A stretch of DNA of 64,000 nt from Setophaga petechia. Lineage: Eukaryota > Chordata > Aves > Passeriformes > Parulidae. The stretch lies in the NCBI GenBank assembly GCA_024362935.1, contig JANCRA010000018.1, positions 248,001 through 312,000 on the forward strand. The letters are read 5' to 3'. Below are positions 46,328-57,605 of the stretch, one piece after another (within the stretch, counting starts at the first letter, position 1; every line of letters starts with the position of its first letter). Made by a program: the position numbers and the translations under genes. The notes under the pieces are model-generated. The model was not told the origin of the DNA, did no database searches, and worked only from the letters and a program-made list of their open reading frames with translations.

Positions 46328-46583
46328 TTATGGGGAAAGGGGGAATGGATTTAACCAAAAGAGGAGAATTTTAAGTTGGAGATAGGGATGGAATTGTTCC
46401 CTGTGATGGCGGCACAGGTGCCCAGAGCAGCTGTGGCTGCCCCTGGATCCCTGGCAGTGCCCCAGGCCAGGCTGGATGGGCTGGGAGCACCTGGCACAGT
46501 GGAGGTGTCCCTGCCATGGCTGGGGTGGGAATAGATGATCTTTAATGTCCTTCCAACCCAAACCATTCTGGGATTTTATGATT
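46328..46583 (+). mobile_element. CR1 LINE fragment
   Basis: Plus-oriented: ATGGGGAAAGGGGGAATGG, GTGCCCAGAGCAGCTGTGG, CTGCCCCTGGATCCCTGGC, GGAGGTGTCCCTGCCATGG, TTTAATGTCCTTCCAACCC, AAACCATTCTGGGATTTTAT. It matches the copy at 57347-57605 closely and is likely the same subfamily. Confidence 0.92.
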
Positions 46584-47479
46584 AAAATAAACGAGGTAAT
46601 AGCACCTGATAGCAATGCTCAGTTTCTTCAGCTGTCCCTTGTTCCAACAGCTGAAAAGTTTCAGATTTATTTCTCCTACTTTGAGGGCAGTTTTCTTTTT
46701 CTTATCAGTACAGAAGTAAAGTGAGATCCTGCACTTATTCCTACTGTGGGGCAAAACTACCTTGAGCCTTGAGGGAAAACCCTGAAGGGTCCAGGATGTG
46801 CTCTGCACTCACCTTGGGGCAATATACTTTAAGCACCTTCAGATAGAAGTGATATCTAAAAGAACAAAAATAAAAAATCTCCATCTGGTTTAGCCTTGGA
46901 GACAGACAGGCTCACAGAGCATCAGGAGCTGTAATAAAGCTGGAATTTCAGTAGTTATCTGGAGAAGTGAAAAGGTTGAAAGGACAGAGCAGGAGATGGT
47001 GCCCTGGTGAGAGAAAAATAGCTTTTCTCCAGGACATGTTTAGTGTGTTGTGACCCTGGGAAATTGTGGAAAAGCAACTAAAATGCAGCTTAGCATTGTG
47101 GTTGTGATGTAAAACAGGAGATAATGCTATTAAAATATGGATCTGTGTGAATAAATGCATACATACAGTCAAATACATGTGTATGCACATATTTATTTGC
47201 CTGAAGGGGGTAACAGTGGAGATGAAACTGCTCAGATGCTGCTCACAAACATAAACAGGGTGCAAAGGAGGTTTTGGGCTTTGCAGGCACAGGAGGAATT
47301 TGCAGCTGCAGCTCTGTTAGGTGATGTGCTGGTCTGATTGTTCAGCTCTTGGACTGCCTTGATAATTTTATAGCTGTGGCCTCTGACAAAATGTGCAAAA
47401 AGGTCACTTTGCAAAGCTGGAAAATGAAAAGTGAAAACGGTGAGGGGGCAAATTGAGATGGACAAGAGTCAGCAAAGAG
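46584..47479. other. Unique non-coding sequence
   Basis: No gene or repeat recognised. Confidence 0.6.
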
Positions 47480-47745
47480 AATCATGGATTGTGTAGGCTG
47501 GAAAATCCCTCTCAGAGCCCAACCACGACCCAACATTTCCATCTCCTGCACTAACCCCACATCCACACATTCCTGAGCCCTCCCAGGCATGGTGATTCCA
47601 CCACTGCCCCTCCAATGCCTGATTCCCTTTTCAAAGCAGAAATTTTCCTTAATATCCAACCTGAACCTCTGCTGGCACAGCTTTCCCTCTTGTTTTACCT
47701 CCCATTCCCTGGGAGGAGAGACCAGCCCCACCTGGCTGTGTCTCA
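47480..47745 (-). mobile_element. CR1 LINE fragment
   Basis: Reverse-oriented, of the AGGCTGGAAAATCCCTCT type: GAATCATGGATTGTGTAGGC, 'cctgagccctcccaggcatgg', TGATTCCACCACTGCCCCTC, AATTTTCCTTAATATCCAAC, CTGAACCTCTGCTGGCACAG, and the ATTCCCTGGGAGGAGAGACC block. About 265 bp are kept. Confidence 0.9.
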
Positions 47746-49364
47746 GCTCACACACACAACTTCCCTCAGCAGCTGGAAATCTTGATTTTCCTTCTGTTTT
47801 TCCTCATTTCAAGGCAGTGTTGGAGTGGTGCTGCAGGAGGAAGGAGGGAAGGGGAGTTAGAGCAGAGGGATGGACTGACACCCAGGGAGTGACAACAGCC
47901 AAATGATGCCCATCAGAGCCCAGAGCAGCCTGTGCTCAGGAAATAAACTGCTTTGGGAGGTCCAAAAATGAGACAAAACACAGCAAACCTGAAGGATATT
48001 TTCTAAGCAGAAAATGGACTGGCAGGCGTTGGGTAGACAGTAATTGTAATTTCATTTTTAAAGCAATAATGAAGCGTGTGCCTCCAAAAAGATGAGAATT
48101 CCCTCCTCGTGCATAAATGGGCAGCCTAAAGAAGACTGGGAGTTTTGTAAAAATTGAGAATTTAAGCACAGCTTCTTAAAATCAGATATTAAAAAGTCTG
48201 AGGGTATGCATTGTTTGTGTGAGAGTTTGGGCTGTTTGTGGTGAATCTTTGGTTTCTGTTTCTTAAATGAACGTTCTAGAAGAAATGGGGTTGGATGCAC
48301 ATAAATTGCTGCATAAAATCATAGACTGGCCTTGCATGTAGAGGTTTGATTTGTATCATTTTAATTCACAATTTTCATATGAAATTTATTTATCATGTTC
48401 ACAAAATTTGGTTTCTAAAGCCTGTTTCTAAATAAAAAGTCTGTTATAAATTTTACTGAATATCTAATTACTGAAATTGAAAATATGTGCCTGCAGCCAC
48501 CACTGATTCCAACCTCACCAAAATTTTAATAATTATTGGTGGACCTTAACTAGAATTGCCATATCTGCCCTTGATTTGGCCAATTGCAATTGCAAAATTG
48601 CAAGAGCAATTTTGGCCAAAAGAGGTGATAAAGGTAAAATATCCAATTTGGATGGAAAGACCAACGTGCAATTTGTCTGCTTTGAAAGCAAAGTAAAATT
48701 TCCATAATTTCTTTACAGAGAAGCAATGAGAGATCCCTAAGAAAATTTTTTAAAAGTGAATTTTAAAAAGAAAATAATATACTTAACTCCAGCATTTCCC
48801 CCAAGGAATGCTTTTTATCTTCTTTCAAACTACATACCTGCATTTAATTTATTTAAAAGACCTCTTTGATTTTCCACTCTTTCCCTTTGGAGGAACTTCA
48901 ACCATGAATGATAAATCAGGATGTTGAAAAGTTTTCTTATCACTTTTAGACCTGAAGGGTAATGGATGTTTCAAGAAACAATACCAAAAGCTACTTGAAA
49001 GGCAGAATTAAAAATAAATAAAAGAAAAAAAGATGAGAGAGGGAACCTCCCCTGTGGGTTGATGTCCTTTTGATTTATCTGCAAGAAAAGCTGAATTCTT
49101 GTGACAGGAGGGAGAAGGGCTTTAAGTGCCTCCTCTTAACCTTGGGATATTCTGAATTTTCAGTGGTGAGTGCATGGGATAGAACATTAGAACTTGTTGG
49201 GTGATAAAAATCTGCTTTTTCTTTTAGTCGCTGCTGCTCTTCTCTGTCTTCTTTCTCTTGGTGGTTTCCATCAGTAAATGCAAAATTTCTCCTGGAATGA
49301 AGTCATCCTGTAATAATTCAGGGTTTGGGTGTTTTAAGGATATTTGTGCAATGAGTGAGGCATT
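47746..49364. other. Unique AT-rich non-coding sequence
   Basis: No gene or repeat recognised. AT-rich and repeat-poor, especially 48300-49050. Confidence 0.6.
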
Positions 49365-49498
49365 TGTACTTTAGGGATATAACTGCCACAAAGGAATATC
49401 CTGAATTTACAGCTCATTTTTTATCCTAAATTTGTGTTTTACCTGTGCACTTTAGGGATATAACAGCCACAAAGGAATATCCTGAATTTACAGCTGAT
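49365..49498. repeat. 81-bp tandem duplication
   Basis: CTTTAGGGATATAAC.GCCAC followed by AAAGGAATATCCTGAATTTA occurs at 49369 and 49450, period 81 bp, with one or two differences. The second copy ends just before the target-site duplication of the LTR at 49508. Confidence 0.92.
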
Positions 49499-49507
49499 GA
49501 GGAGCAG

Positions 49508-50072
49508 TGTGCTGGTGTTCACAGGGGTCCCACGATGAGGGAGGAGATGAGAATCTTGACTCCATGTTTCAGAAAGCTGATTGATTATTTTATGATATAT
49601 ATATTATTATCAAAAGAAAATTATATACTAAAACTGTACTAAAAGAATAGAAGAAAAGATTTCATCAGAAGGGTAGCAAGGAATAGAAAAGAATGATAAT
49701 AAAATCTTGTGACTGACCAGAGAGTCTGAGCCAGCTGACTGTGATTGGCCATTAATTAAAAACAACCACATGAGACCAATCACAGATGCACCTGTTGAAT
49801 TCCACAGCAGCAGATAATTATACTTAATATAACATAATAATAATATATATAATATTAATATATATAATATATTATAAATATATTATATTATTATATATTT
49901 ATATAATAATATATTACCTAGTTTATTGATTAATATATAATATATTAATATAATATAATAATATATTTATAATTATAAAATAAACAAATTTTCTGTAAAC
50001 TTTCTGAGGCCTCTCAGCTTCTCAGGAGAAAAGCTCCTAAGGAAAGGATTTTTTATAGACATATGTGTGACA
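49508..50072 (-). mobile_element. Solo LTR, class II (ERVK-type), with AT expansion
   Basis: Starts TGTGCTGGTGTTCACAGGGG and ends TATGTGTGACA, with a perfect 6-bp duplication GAGCAG (49502-49507 and 50073-50078). In reverse complement it matches the 45767 family. An AT-rich expansion at about 49817-49990 lies between the TTATCTGCTGCTGTGG block and the CTGAGAAGCTGAGAGGCCTC block, making it 565 bp against 384 bp for the reference copy. Confidence 0.93.
49817..49990. repeat. AT-rich expansion inside the LTR
   Basis: About 170 bp of TAATAT/ATATTA simple sequence with no counterpart in the 45767 copy. Confidence 0.92.
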
Positions 50073-50078
50073 GAGCAG

Positions 50079-50349
50079 CTCCCCTCACCACCCTCCAGCT
50101 GAGCCATCCCCAGCCATTTCCCCAGGGAGGATTTTCTCACTTTACAGCTTCAAATTCCCCCTTGGCCCTCCCAGGGGATGGAGTTTGGTGCTGCCCTTGT
50201 GGCTCTGTGCCCGTCCCCTCTGGGTGGCAGGAATGGGCTCTGCATGCAGGGAATGTCCCACAGGATTGTGCATTATTCCCTTCCATCGCCAACATTTCAT
50301 TGTTATGAAATGAGAGGAGGAAGAACATCCTGCCACAAAAACCTTCCCC
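50079..50349. repeat. Left arm of an inverted duplication (copy A)
   Basis: The part from about 50234 to 50349, with 50995-51020 beyond the LTR, is the reverse complement of 51067-51160 plus 51524-51590. Shared words include GCATGCAGGGAA.GTCCCACA on this strand and its reverse complement TGTGGGAC.TTCCCTGCATGC at 51568-51587, and ATGAGAGGAGGAAGAACAT against ATGTTCTTCCTCCTCTCAT. The origin of the duplicated segment is unknown to me. The GC-richer outer part (50079-50230) has no clear partner. Confidence 0.85.
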
Positions 50350-50994
50350 TGTCGAGATCATTCGTTTGTCAGAGTGACCCCGAGAATAATTGCAAAGTCT
50401 GTTTTCCCAGCCCGGTGCTTAAAAAAGGAGTCACAGCTCTTCATCTCTCGGTCTCAAGGTTGTTTATTAATTCTTATCTAAAAAATTTTCTTTCTGCCCA
50501 GCAGAGATCTGCTCAGCAGGGCAGCCACAGGCACTCTGCCCCCCCACGGGGCGGTCGCGTCCTTTTATAACAAAAACTCCGTACATCAGATTTACTTTTT
50601 ATTCCCAATACCTTTTACCCTTATTGACAAGTGCACCTTCACCATAAACCAATCCCCAAGTGCCAGCACCACCATGGAAGATGGAGGCCAAGAAGAAGAA
50701 AGAAGAAGCTGAGGCACGCCCCGATTCCTCCATCTTGTCTCCATAACCCCCCTGTACAGGGATAGAACCCCCCTGTACAGTAATCCTAAAATACATAATT
50801 CACCCTGTGATAATTTCACTAATATTCTACTTAAACTGTTGTGGCTTGCTGGTGTTCATAGAAGGTTGGTAATTTGCTCCATGGGCCATAATCAAACCCA
50901 CAGGGGCATTTTGGGCTCTGTGCCAGGGTCTCTGAGCCCCCCGGCAGGGTCTGGGCTGCTCAGCACAGCCAGAGGGATGTGCTGGGTCCCGACA
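50350..50994 (-). mobile_element. Solo LTR, class II (ERVK-type), in copy A
   Basis: Starts TGTCGAGATCATTC and ends GGGTCCCGACA, with a perfect 6-bp duplication TTCCCC (50344-50349 and 50995-51000). On the minus strand a TATA box GTTATAAAA lies at 50571-50563 and AATAAA at 50468-50463, about 100 bp downstream. It includes a GC-rich segment with several CpGs around 50540-50562. Length 645 bp; no similarity to the 45767 family and no viral interior. The uninterrupted site is seen in copies B and C of the surrounding repeat. Confidence 0.95.
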
Positions 50995-51092
50995 TTCCCC
51001 AGGTCAGGGTAAAGAGGCACAAAGCAAACTGAAGAGTTTGCTCTGCATCCCAACTTCTCTTTGGCTGTGCCTCTTTACCCTGACCTGGGGAA
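50995..51092. repeat. Centre of the palindrome
   Basis: A perfect 26-bp inverted repeat (50995-51020 and 51067-51092, reading TTCCCCAGGTCAGGGTAAAG then AGGCAC and its complement) is separated by 46 bp. The spacer holds a second small hairpin, GCAAACT-GAAG-AGTTTGC (about 51024-51041). Confidence 0.95.
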
Positions 51093-51160
51093 GAGTTTTG
51101 TGGCCTGGAAGATTTTTTTATGTTCTTCCTCCTCTCATGTCATGACAGTGTGTGTTGTTG

Positions 51161-51517
51161 TGTCGTTGTTGAGGCGGTCACGACATAAAGCAGAGACCAC
51201 AAGCAGTCTCAGTTGGCAACAACTTTATTTTCTAACATGGCTAACTTTTATTACACTTTATATACACTTTTCAATTGTTGATACTTCCTCTACCTGATCT
51301 ATTGGCCACAATAAATCAACATAATGCTATTGGTTAAAGTTACAGTGACTCCACCTATCTTTCTAACATTCCTTCATCCAGCTGCAAGGTGTTCTTATCT
51401 TTCTTCTCTCCATCTCCTTGGTTACAGCCTTGGAGAGAGCTCCTTATCAGCTTCTTCTTACTTCTCAGTTTCTTCTCGCTGCTTTAGCTAACAGGCCTGC
51501 TGTTAGCCCCTTCCACA
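51161..51517 (-). mobile_element. Solo LTR, class II (ERVK-type), in copy B
   Basis: Starts TGTCGTTGTTGAGG and ends CCCCTTCCACA, with a perfect 6-bp duplication TTGTTG (51155-51160 and 51518-51523). Minus-strand signals: TATA-like GTGTATATAAA (51267-51257) and AATAAA (51229-51224). Length 357 bp. It is of another family than its neighbour at 50350. No viral interior. Confidence 0.94.
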
Positions 51518-51720
51518 TTGTTGTGAAGGGCTTGCTGATGGAAGGGAACAATGCCCAGTCCTGTGGGACGTTCCCTGCATGCAGAGCCCATTCCTGCCCC
51601 GTTCCCCAGGCAGGGATTCGGGCTGGCAGCTCACACCGAGGATCCCCCAGCTCCCTGCCCTTTCCCAGAGCTGCTCACAAAGCCTCATCCCATTCTAATA
51701 AGGCAGATGACATTTCCAGC
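51518..51720. repeat. Right arm of the inverted duplication, distal part (copy B)
   Basis: Continues copy B after the LTR: TGAAGGGCTTGCTGATGG, GAAGGGAACAATGCCCAGTC, CTGTGGGACGTTCCCTGCAT. It pairs with 50234-50300 on the opposite strand. Similarity fades beyond about 51600. Confidence 0.82.
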
Positions 51721-53019
51721 AACCCTTTTCCAAGCAGATTCCCTGCAGGGAGCTTGAGGAGGTTTGATCTAGGCCTTGTCAGTTTTTGCTCTCTTTTGCA
51801 TCTTCTTTGACCGCTGGCCCCTAATTTGGTTGGCCCCCAGGGGTGTCCTGAACCAAGGAAAGCTTTTTTGTGACAGCTGTGCTGCTGCTGTCCCTTGGCT
51901 CCTTGTCCAAACACTTGGCTGCACTTTTGCTTCAATGGAAGCCACAAATGAACTAATTTGCATCTCACATCAATTATACCATTTGGAATAATGAAATGTC
52001 TGAGTGCTTTCATTCCCAAATCAAACTGTGCTCCTCCAGGTGAGAGACATTGTGCTGCACGTTAGAAATGCTGGCTGTGCCCCACTCCTGAGCTCTGGCA
52101 TTTGGGAAATCAAACCTGAGAGCCCTCAGATTTCCAGCAGAGACTCACTGATGCTTTTGACTCCCTCTCCCATCGTGTCAGCCTTGCCAAACTTCAGACT
52201 CGCTAATCAGGGCAAAGGGTTTTCTTTTCTTTGGCTGAATTTTATTTACTGTCCTGACATGTCAAATTAATCTCTTGCCCTGATGCCCCTCTAGTTTTAC
52301 ATAAAGACTCCAGAAGCCAACATTTCTGCCATTTCAGACTAGCAGGCCTTTGTCTGGGTGATTTTTGGCTTCAGTTTTCATGCAGTGAGGACCCAAGGAG
52401 AATGTTGCTTGTTAGCCATCACCCTCATCAACAGTGACAGTATTTCAGTTTGCATGCTGGTGCTATTGATTAGAATTGAAGAACTTTAGGACTAAATTCA
52501 GAATCTCAAAGTATCTGAGAACTACTTTAAGATTCTCTCCTAGTTTTGATTTGTTGTTTGAACTCGTCTTCCCTTTCCCCATCCATATGTTGGATGCTCC
52601 TTGTTTCCTTCCAACCATTCAAATTATTCAGGCATGAGAACTGAATGCCATTATGGCTCAGCTACAAGAGTTTTACATTAGCCAAAATATGAAAAGCAGA
52701 TTTATAGTAGTTCCTATAAAGGCAGAGATGGTAAATTGTATTGACGTGCAGTGTTTAGGGAAATCTTTCTTTACCAGTGTCCATTTGTGCAATGTAAACT
52801 GATTCCTTTGCTCCCCTCTCATGAGAGCATGTTCCATTCAGGGAAATACATTAAGGTTTAAATTATTCAGCGTGCTTTGCTTTGAATGCTCTCAAATCAA
52901 ATTCAAATCTAGCAAATAAATCCCTCCTTATGTATTAACAATGGAATAAATACGAGTGTTTTGCCAACAGAAATTATTCGTCATCTGGATTTTTCTGTTT
53001 GTTTGGTTTTGACTTGTCA
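51721..53019. other. Unique non-coding sequence
   Basis: No gene or repeat recognised; AT-rich and repeat-poor from about 52300. Confidence 0.6.
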
Positions 53020-53200
53020 GAGCAAAGTGGGAGTCTGAGTTTTCTCTGCATCCCAACTTCTGTTTGGTTTGTGCCTCTTTACCCTGACCTGGGGAAGATT
53101 TTTGTGGCAGGATGTTCTTCCTCCTCTCATTTCATAACAATGTGTGTTGTTGTGAAGGGCTTGGTGATGGAAGAGAATAACACACAAGATTTGTGACATG
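53020..53200. repeat. Third copy (C) of the duplicated segment, uninterrupted
   Basis: Same orientation as copy B: TTTTCTCTGCATCCCAACTT, GTGCCTCTTTACCCTGACCT, GGGGAAGATTTTTGTGGCAG, GATGTTCTTCCTCCTCTCAT, GTTGTTGTGAAGGGCTTGG, TGATGGAAGAGAATAACAC. It carries neither LTR and so shows both pre-insertion sites. Confidence 0.9.
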
Positions 53201-56200
53201 AACTTGTAGTGGACTCAACAATACTCTCCACAGTAATGGGGGAAATTCTGAAAGCAGCTTGACCTGGAGATAAATTTTGTTGCCTGAATAAGTGTCAAAA
53301 AATTGAGTACATGTGGCACTCATGATAGGTATGCTGGTCAAAGGTTGGACTTCATGATATCAGAGGTTTTTTCCCAAACCTTCATGATTCTTTATGCAGT
53401 TTCTTCTCTAAAGGCCTCAAATGTTACAGAAATTATAGGAAATAAGCAACATCCCCAGAACTCCTCATGGCAGCATCACATCTGTGATGGATTTCTCAGT
53501 AAAATTGGTTTTAAAGGAGAAGGTGCTGGAGAGCAAAAGGCAGGGCAGAGTGAGGGGTGGAATCTCCAGAACTGCTGGGCCAGCCTGAGATGGTCCCACT
53601 GTGGCTCAGCCTTCAGCTGCAGACTTAAAGATTTCATGGGCAATTCTGAATTTTATGGCAAAAGCTCAAGTTTGGAGTAGATTGAGAGCTAGAGGAGTTT
53701 TTTTTGGGAATCTTTGCAGACTTGTGACCAGGAGATGTTTGACTTTCAGTCCCTGTGTTAACAGAGCCAAACACAGAGCTGTGGCCTGGGAATGGGGGTG
53801 ATTTATGAGCTGCTAAATTTAAGGAAGAAAATTTGGAGTTTTCACTGCAGATGTGTTGAATCCATGGACAGAAATCCTGGGATTCCTGAGATGAGGATGG
53901 TGGAACTGAGAGTGCTCTGCATGTTGCAAATTACTGTAATTGCCACTATAATTACTCCCAACTGCTTTAGTGCCTCCTTTTCCTCCTTTCCCAATTTCCA
54001 TCTGAACAAAATTTGCTGCCCTTGAGTCTCAAAAATTGGTGTTTTGCTGTGTAGAATGAACTTCCACTGCAGAGAAGAGGCGACACCTCTGCCTCATTGG
54101 TGCTAAACAGATTGTTTGATGTTTCTACCTTCATTTCCTTGAGCCTCTTACTGTCAGCTTTCATCCTTCTCTGACCCTCTGACAGTTTATGCAGACTTTC
54201 AAAGCTAATCATATCTGCTAGAAATCATATGCTGTGCTTCAAATCACTCCAGAACAGGTCGGAATTCAGCTGGAAAATTGAGGAGACTCTGTTAACTTTA
54301 TGCAACCTCTTAACTGCGTTCCTAAAAGAGTAAAATATGTGTTGGTTTTATAGGAAATCTTTGTACAACATTTCACTTCCCTTCCAGGATCAGAGTAAGG
54401 ACTTGTTCTGCTTTGTAATTCCATAATAATCATGGATTTTCAGTCAGTTAAATGAATCCAAGTTGTGGAGAAGTCTGGTGGTGTCTCAAGAGTGTGGGAG
54501 TCATTGGAAGAAAAAGGAAATTTGGGGTAGGATTGGGGTGTTTGAGGTTTGTGTTGGAGCAGCCCTGGGCAGGGTGTGATACTCCTTTGCCTGCAGTGAA
54601 AATGACTTGGGATGAACATTTTGGTGTGGTTCCATGTGTCCATTTGGTACAGAATGGATTTTATTCCATTTTCCCTGCTGTGTCCACACTCAGCACAAGG
54701 CTCCAGCTCGTGTTCCCTCTCCAGAGCCCGGTGCTCCCACTCCCAGGGGCAGGAAAGCAGCAGGTTGCTGCTCCAAAGCCTCTGGCTTCTGTTTCAGCCC
54801 CTCAATAAATAAAAGAGACACTCTGAGTTTATCACAATCTCACTCTTTTGGTAACTATTGATTTTGGAAGTGCAGACAACTTCAAAAGTTACCAATTTTT
54901 AATTCAAAACATTCATCTTCCATTTGTTTTTTTTTTCCCTCTTCAGTTTCTGCAGCTTTAAAACATCTCCAGCTTGCTATAAATTCATTTTTTTAAAAGA
55001 TATCATTTTAATTACTTTTGATAAGGAAGAAATCCTCAGGCTCAGTACTAAAACCTTAATGAAATACTTGATTATTCATTACCAGCTCCAGTCACCAGCA
55101 GAATTTTGGGGGTGGCCAGCCCAGCCCAGGGTCCCCAGTCCTGTCCATTCCTTTTTCCTGTGGAAAAAGATGGTTTTCCTTGGAAAACTCAGTGGGTGCA
55201 GGAGGTTTAGTCTGGACTAAACCCCATTTAAACCCCATTTTTTGAGTGCAGTTGGGGCAGTGTCACAGCAAGCCCAGAGTCCTGTGGCTCTCCAATGTCT
55301 CTCAGTGAATAATGAAACTCATTCCAGTTTCCTTCATGCCAAAACTGCACAGGAGCCTCTCTCAGAGCTGTTGGGGGAATTTTGGCAACAGCCCCACAGC
55401 CATGAAAAGGACAAAACCCTTGAAGTGTGTGTCGTGTTTGTAGATGAATTTTATTTTGTTCAAATACTCGACAACTCTTTCCAGATATTGTCTGTAGGTT
55501 ACAGGCTGCTCCCTCTTCAATATTGCCACGGCTGTGAATTGCACCTTGTGGTTTTTTTCTGCTCCATTCACTGCTGTGGGCACTGAGCTTGATGCATTTT
55601 CTGATTTTTATTTTTTTTATTAAGCCTGTAATATGTTGGCCTTCCTCAGGTTCTTACCCTGACACTGATATCTGTCCTTTTGTTTCCAGAGTGTCCCAAA
55701 TTGCTCATAGCCACAGAGATATCACTTTGCTTGCTCTTCTCTCCTGTATTTATTCCTTCTTTAGGGCACTATTGTTGATGCTCACAGGTTTTAGTGTTGC
55801 ATTTTTGCTGACAACTCCCAAATCTATTTTTCTATCTGTACCCACTGACCCTGTCCTGGCTCTCCCTTTGCTGTGCCTGATTGCCTTCATGACATTTCTG
55901 GTCTGAATTGATGCCATCAAACTTTCTCAAGTTGAGTTGTAGCTTAAAGAGCTGCCTCAGTATTACTTTTACATCTGTATTTCTTTTTTTCCATTGACTT
56001 TGGTGGATACAAAATCTCTCATGATTTCCTCTAAGATCTGTATCTAATATCAATAAATTGTTTCATCATGAAAGTCTTAATAGCAATTGGTGTTTAATAA
56101 ACTTACAATCCTCATAATCAAATTAATGAATATAGGCAGCTAGAATTTCTTCAGTGGATAAGGATGTTGACCTGTTAAAAATGTCTGTCTGTTTTGAAGG

Positions 56201-57346
56201 GCAGTTCAACATAAAACTTTAAATAATAAAGTTCAGGAAATCTTTATGGGCACGTGAACCAAGCCCCCAAATTTGCCTGCCCAGCAGATTCTGTGTGTGC
56301 CACATCCCCCTGGGCACCTGGGACCCAAAGCAGAAGTGGCACCCTCAGAAATTCCTGAAAATCCAGGAAACACCTGGGCTGCCTGCAGAGAGCATCTCGT
56401 TTGGAATTGTATTGCTGGAAATTCAAAGCACGGCCCAATAAACCCAGGATCCATAAAAATGGGTGGGAATGGCTGCTCTGAAGGGTTGGATCCAGGGATG
56501 GGAGGCCTTAGGGATGACAGGGTCTGGTTTTTGGGAATTCATGCACAGTCATTCAGAAATACTGAGGAGCCTGATGAATGTTCCTTTCTAAACTATTTTC
56601 CTTTTAAAAACTCCACAGATTTAGTTTGTAATGCTGAGGTGATTAAATCCAAGTTTTATTTTATGATTTCCTGTGTGGTTAAAACGAATTTTCTTTGTAT
56701 TTTTCACCTTTGCTTCAGTCTTTACCCTTATCTTCTCCTCTGCTGCTCTCTCCCCTGTCTCTCAAGGCTGTAACAGAATTCCTTATCTCATCACCCCCTC
56801 TCTCTGCTGTGACTTCTGAGAAGAAAAGGTTGATCCAACATTTATATCCTTTGCTTCCATAGTAATTTGCTCCTTCTGGGGCTTCTCTTTGGCTTCCCAG
56901 CTCTGGGATTAACACCCAGCTCCTTTTGGAGCTTCCTCAGACTTCCATTGTACTTCTCAATATCCAAGCTCAGGACTATCCAGGCTTTGAGATATTTGAA
57001 CACAATCAGAAAAGCAGCTTCTAATCAATCTCAGATACCTTTATTACTCCAAGAATTATGCTTAAAATTAAGAATTTAGAGAGAAAGGAGTCAGGCTTGG
57101 GAGGCAGGAGTTCAGGGTGGTTTAATCCTGTTCTTCTGAGGAGAGCTGGAGGGCAGCAGTTGTGCCCTGCAAGAACTGACCTTGTTATCCTCCTGAAAAC
57201 CTGGAGAGCTGACATGAGGGCAGAGGGAAACCTCGTCATGCCTGGAAATAGCCCCAGAAAAGCTTTTATTTCTGCAGTGAATGTCACAGCCTGGGAGCTG
57301 ATCCTGCAGGGACAAAGGGAAAGTGACTTTTAACCTGGGCAGATAG
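53201..57346. other. Unique non-coding sequence
   Basis: Over 4 kb with no recognisable gene, RNA or repeat. Frames of 114-166 codons (55242-55586, 56273-56773) show no domain I recognise and no coding-type pattern. If an exon were present it would have to be short and unrecognisable in isolation. Confidence 0.55.
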
Positions 57347-57605
57347 TGATGGGAAAAGGGGGAATGGTTTTCAAGGGAAAGAGGAGAGATTTAAATGGGA
57401 TTTGGGGAGGAATTCCTGGCTGGGAGGGTGGGCAGGCCCTGGCACAGGGTGCCCAGAGCAGCTGTGGCTGCCCCTGGATCCCTGGCAGTGCCCAAGGACA
57501 GCTTGGATGGGGCTTGGAGCACCCTGGGATGGTGAAAATGTCCCTGGGACAGGAGCTGGATGAGCTTTAAGATCCCTTCCAAGCCATTCTGTGATTCCAT
57601 GATTT
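57347..57605 (+). mobile_element. CR1 LINE fragment
   Basis: Plus-oriented: TGGGAAAAGGGGGAATGG, GTGGGCAGGCCCTGGCACAG, GGTGCCCAGAGCAGCTGTGG, CTGCCCCTGGATCCCTGGCA, TTTAAGATCCCTTCCAAGCC, ATTCTGTGATTCCATGATT tail. Close relative of the copy at 46328. Confidence 0.94.

Noticed and set aside
56273..56773. 166-codon open frame
   Set aside because: No recognisable domain; composition changes abruptly within it, as expected of non-coding DNA.
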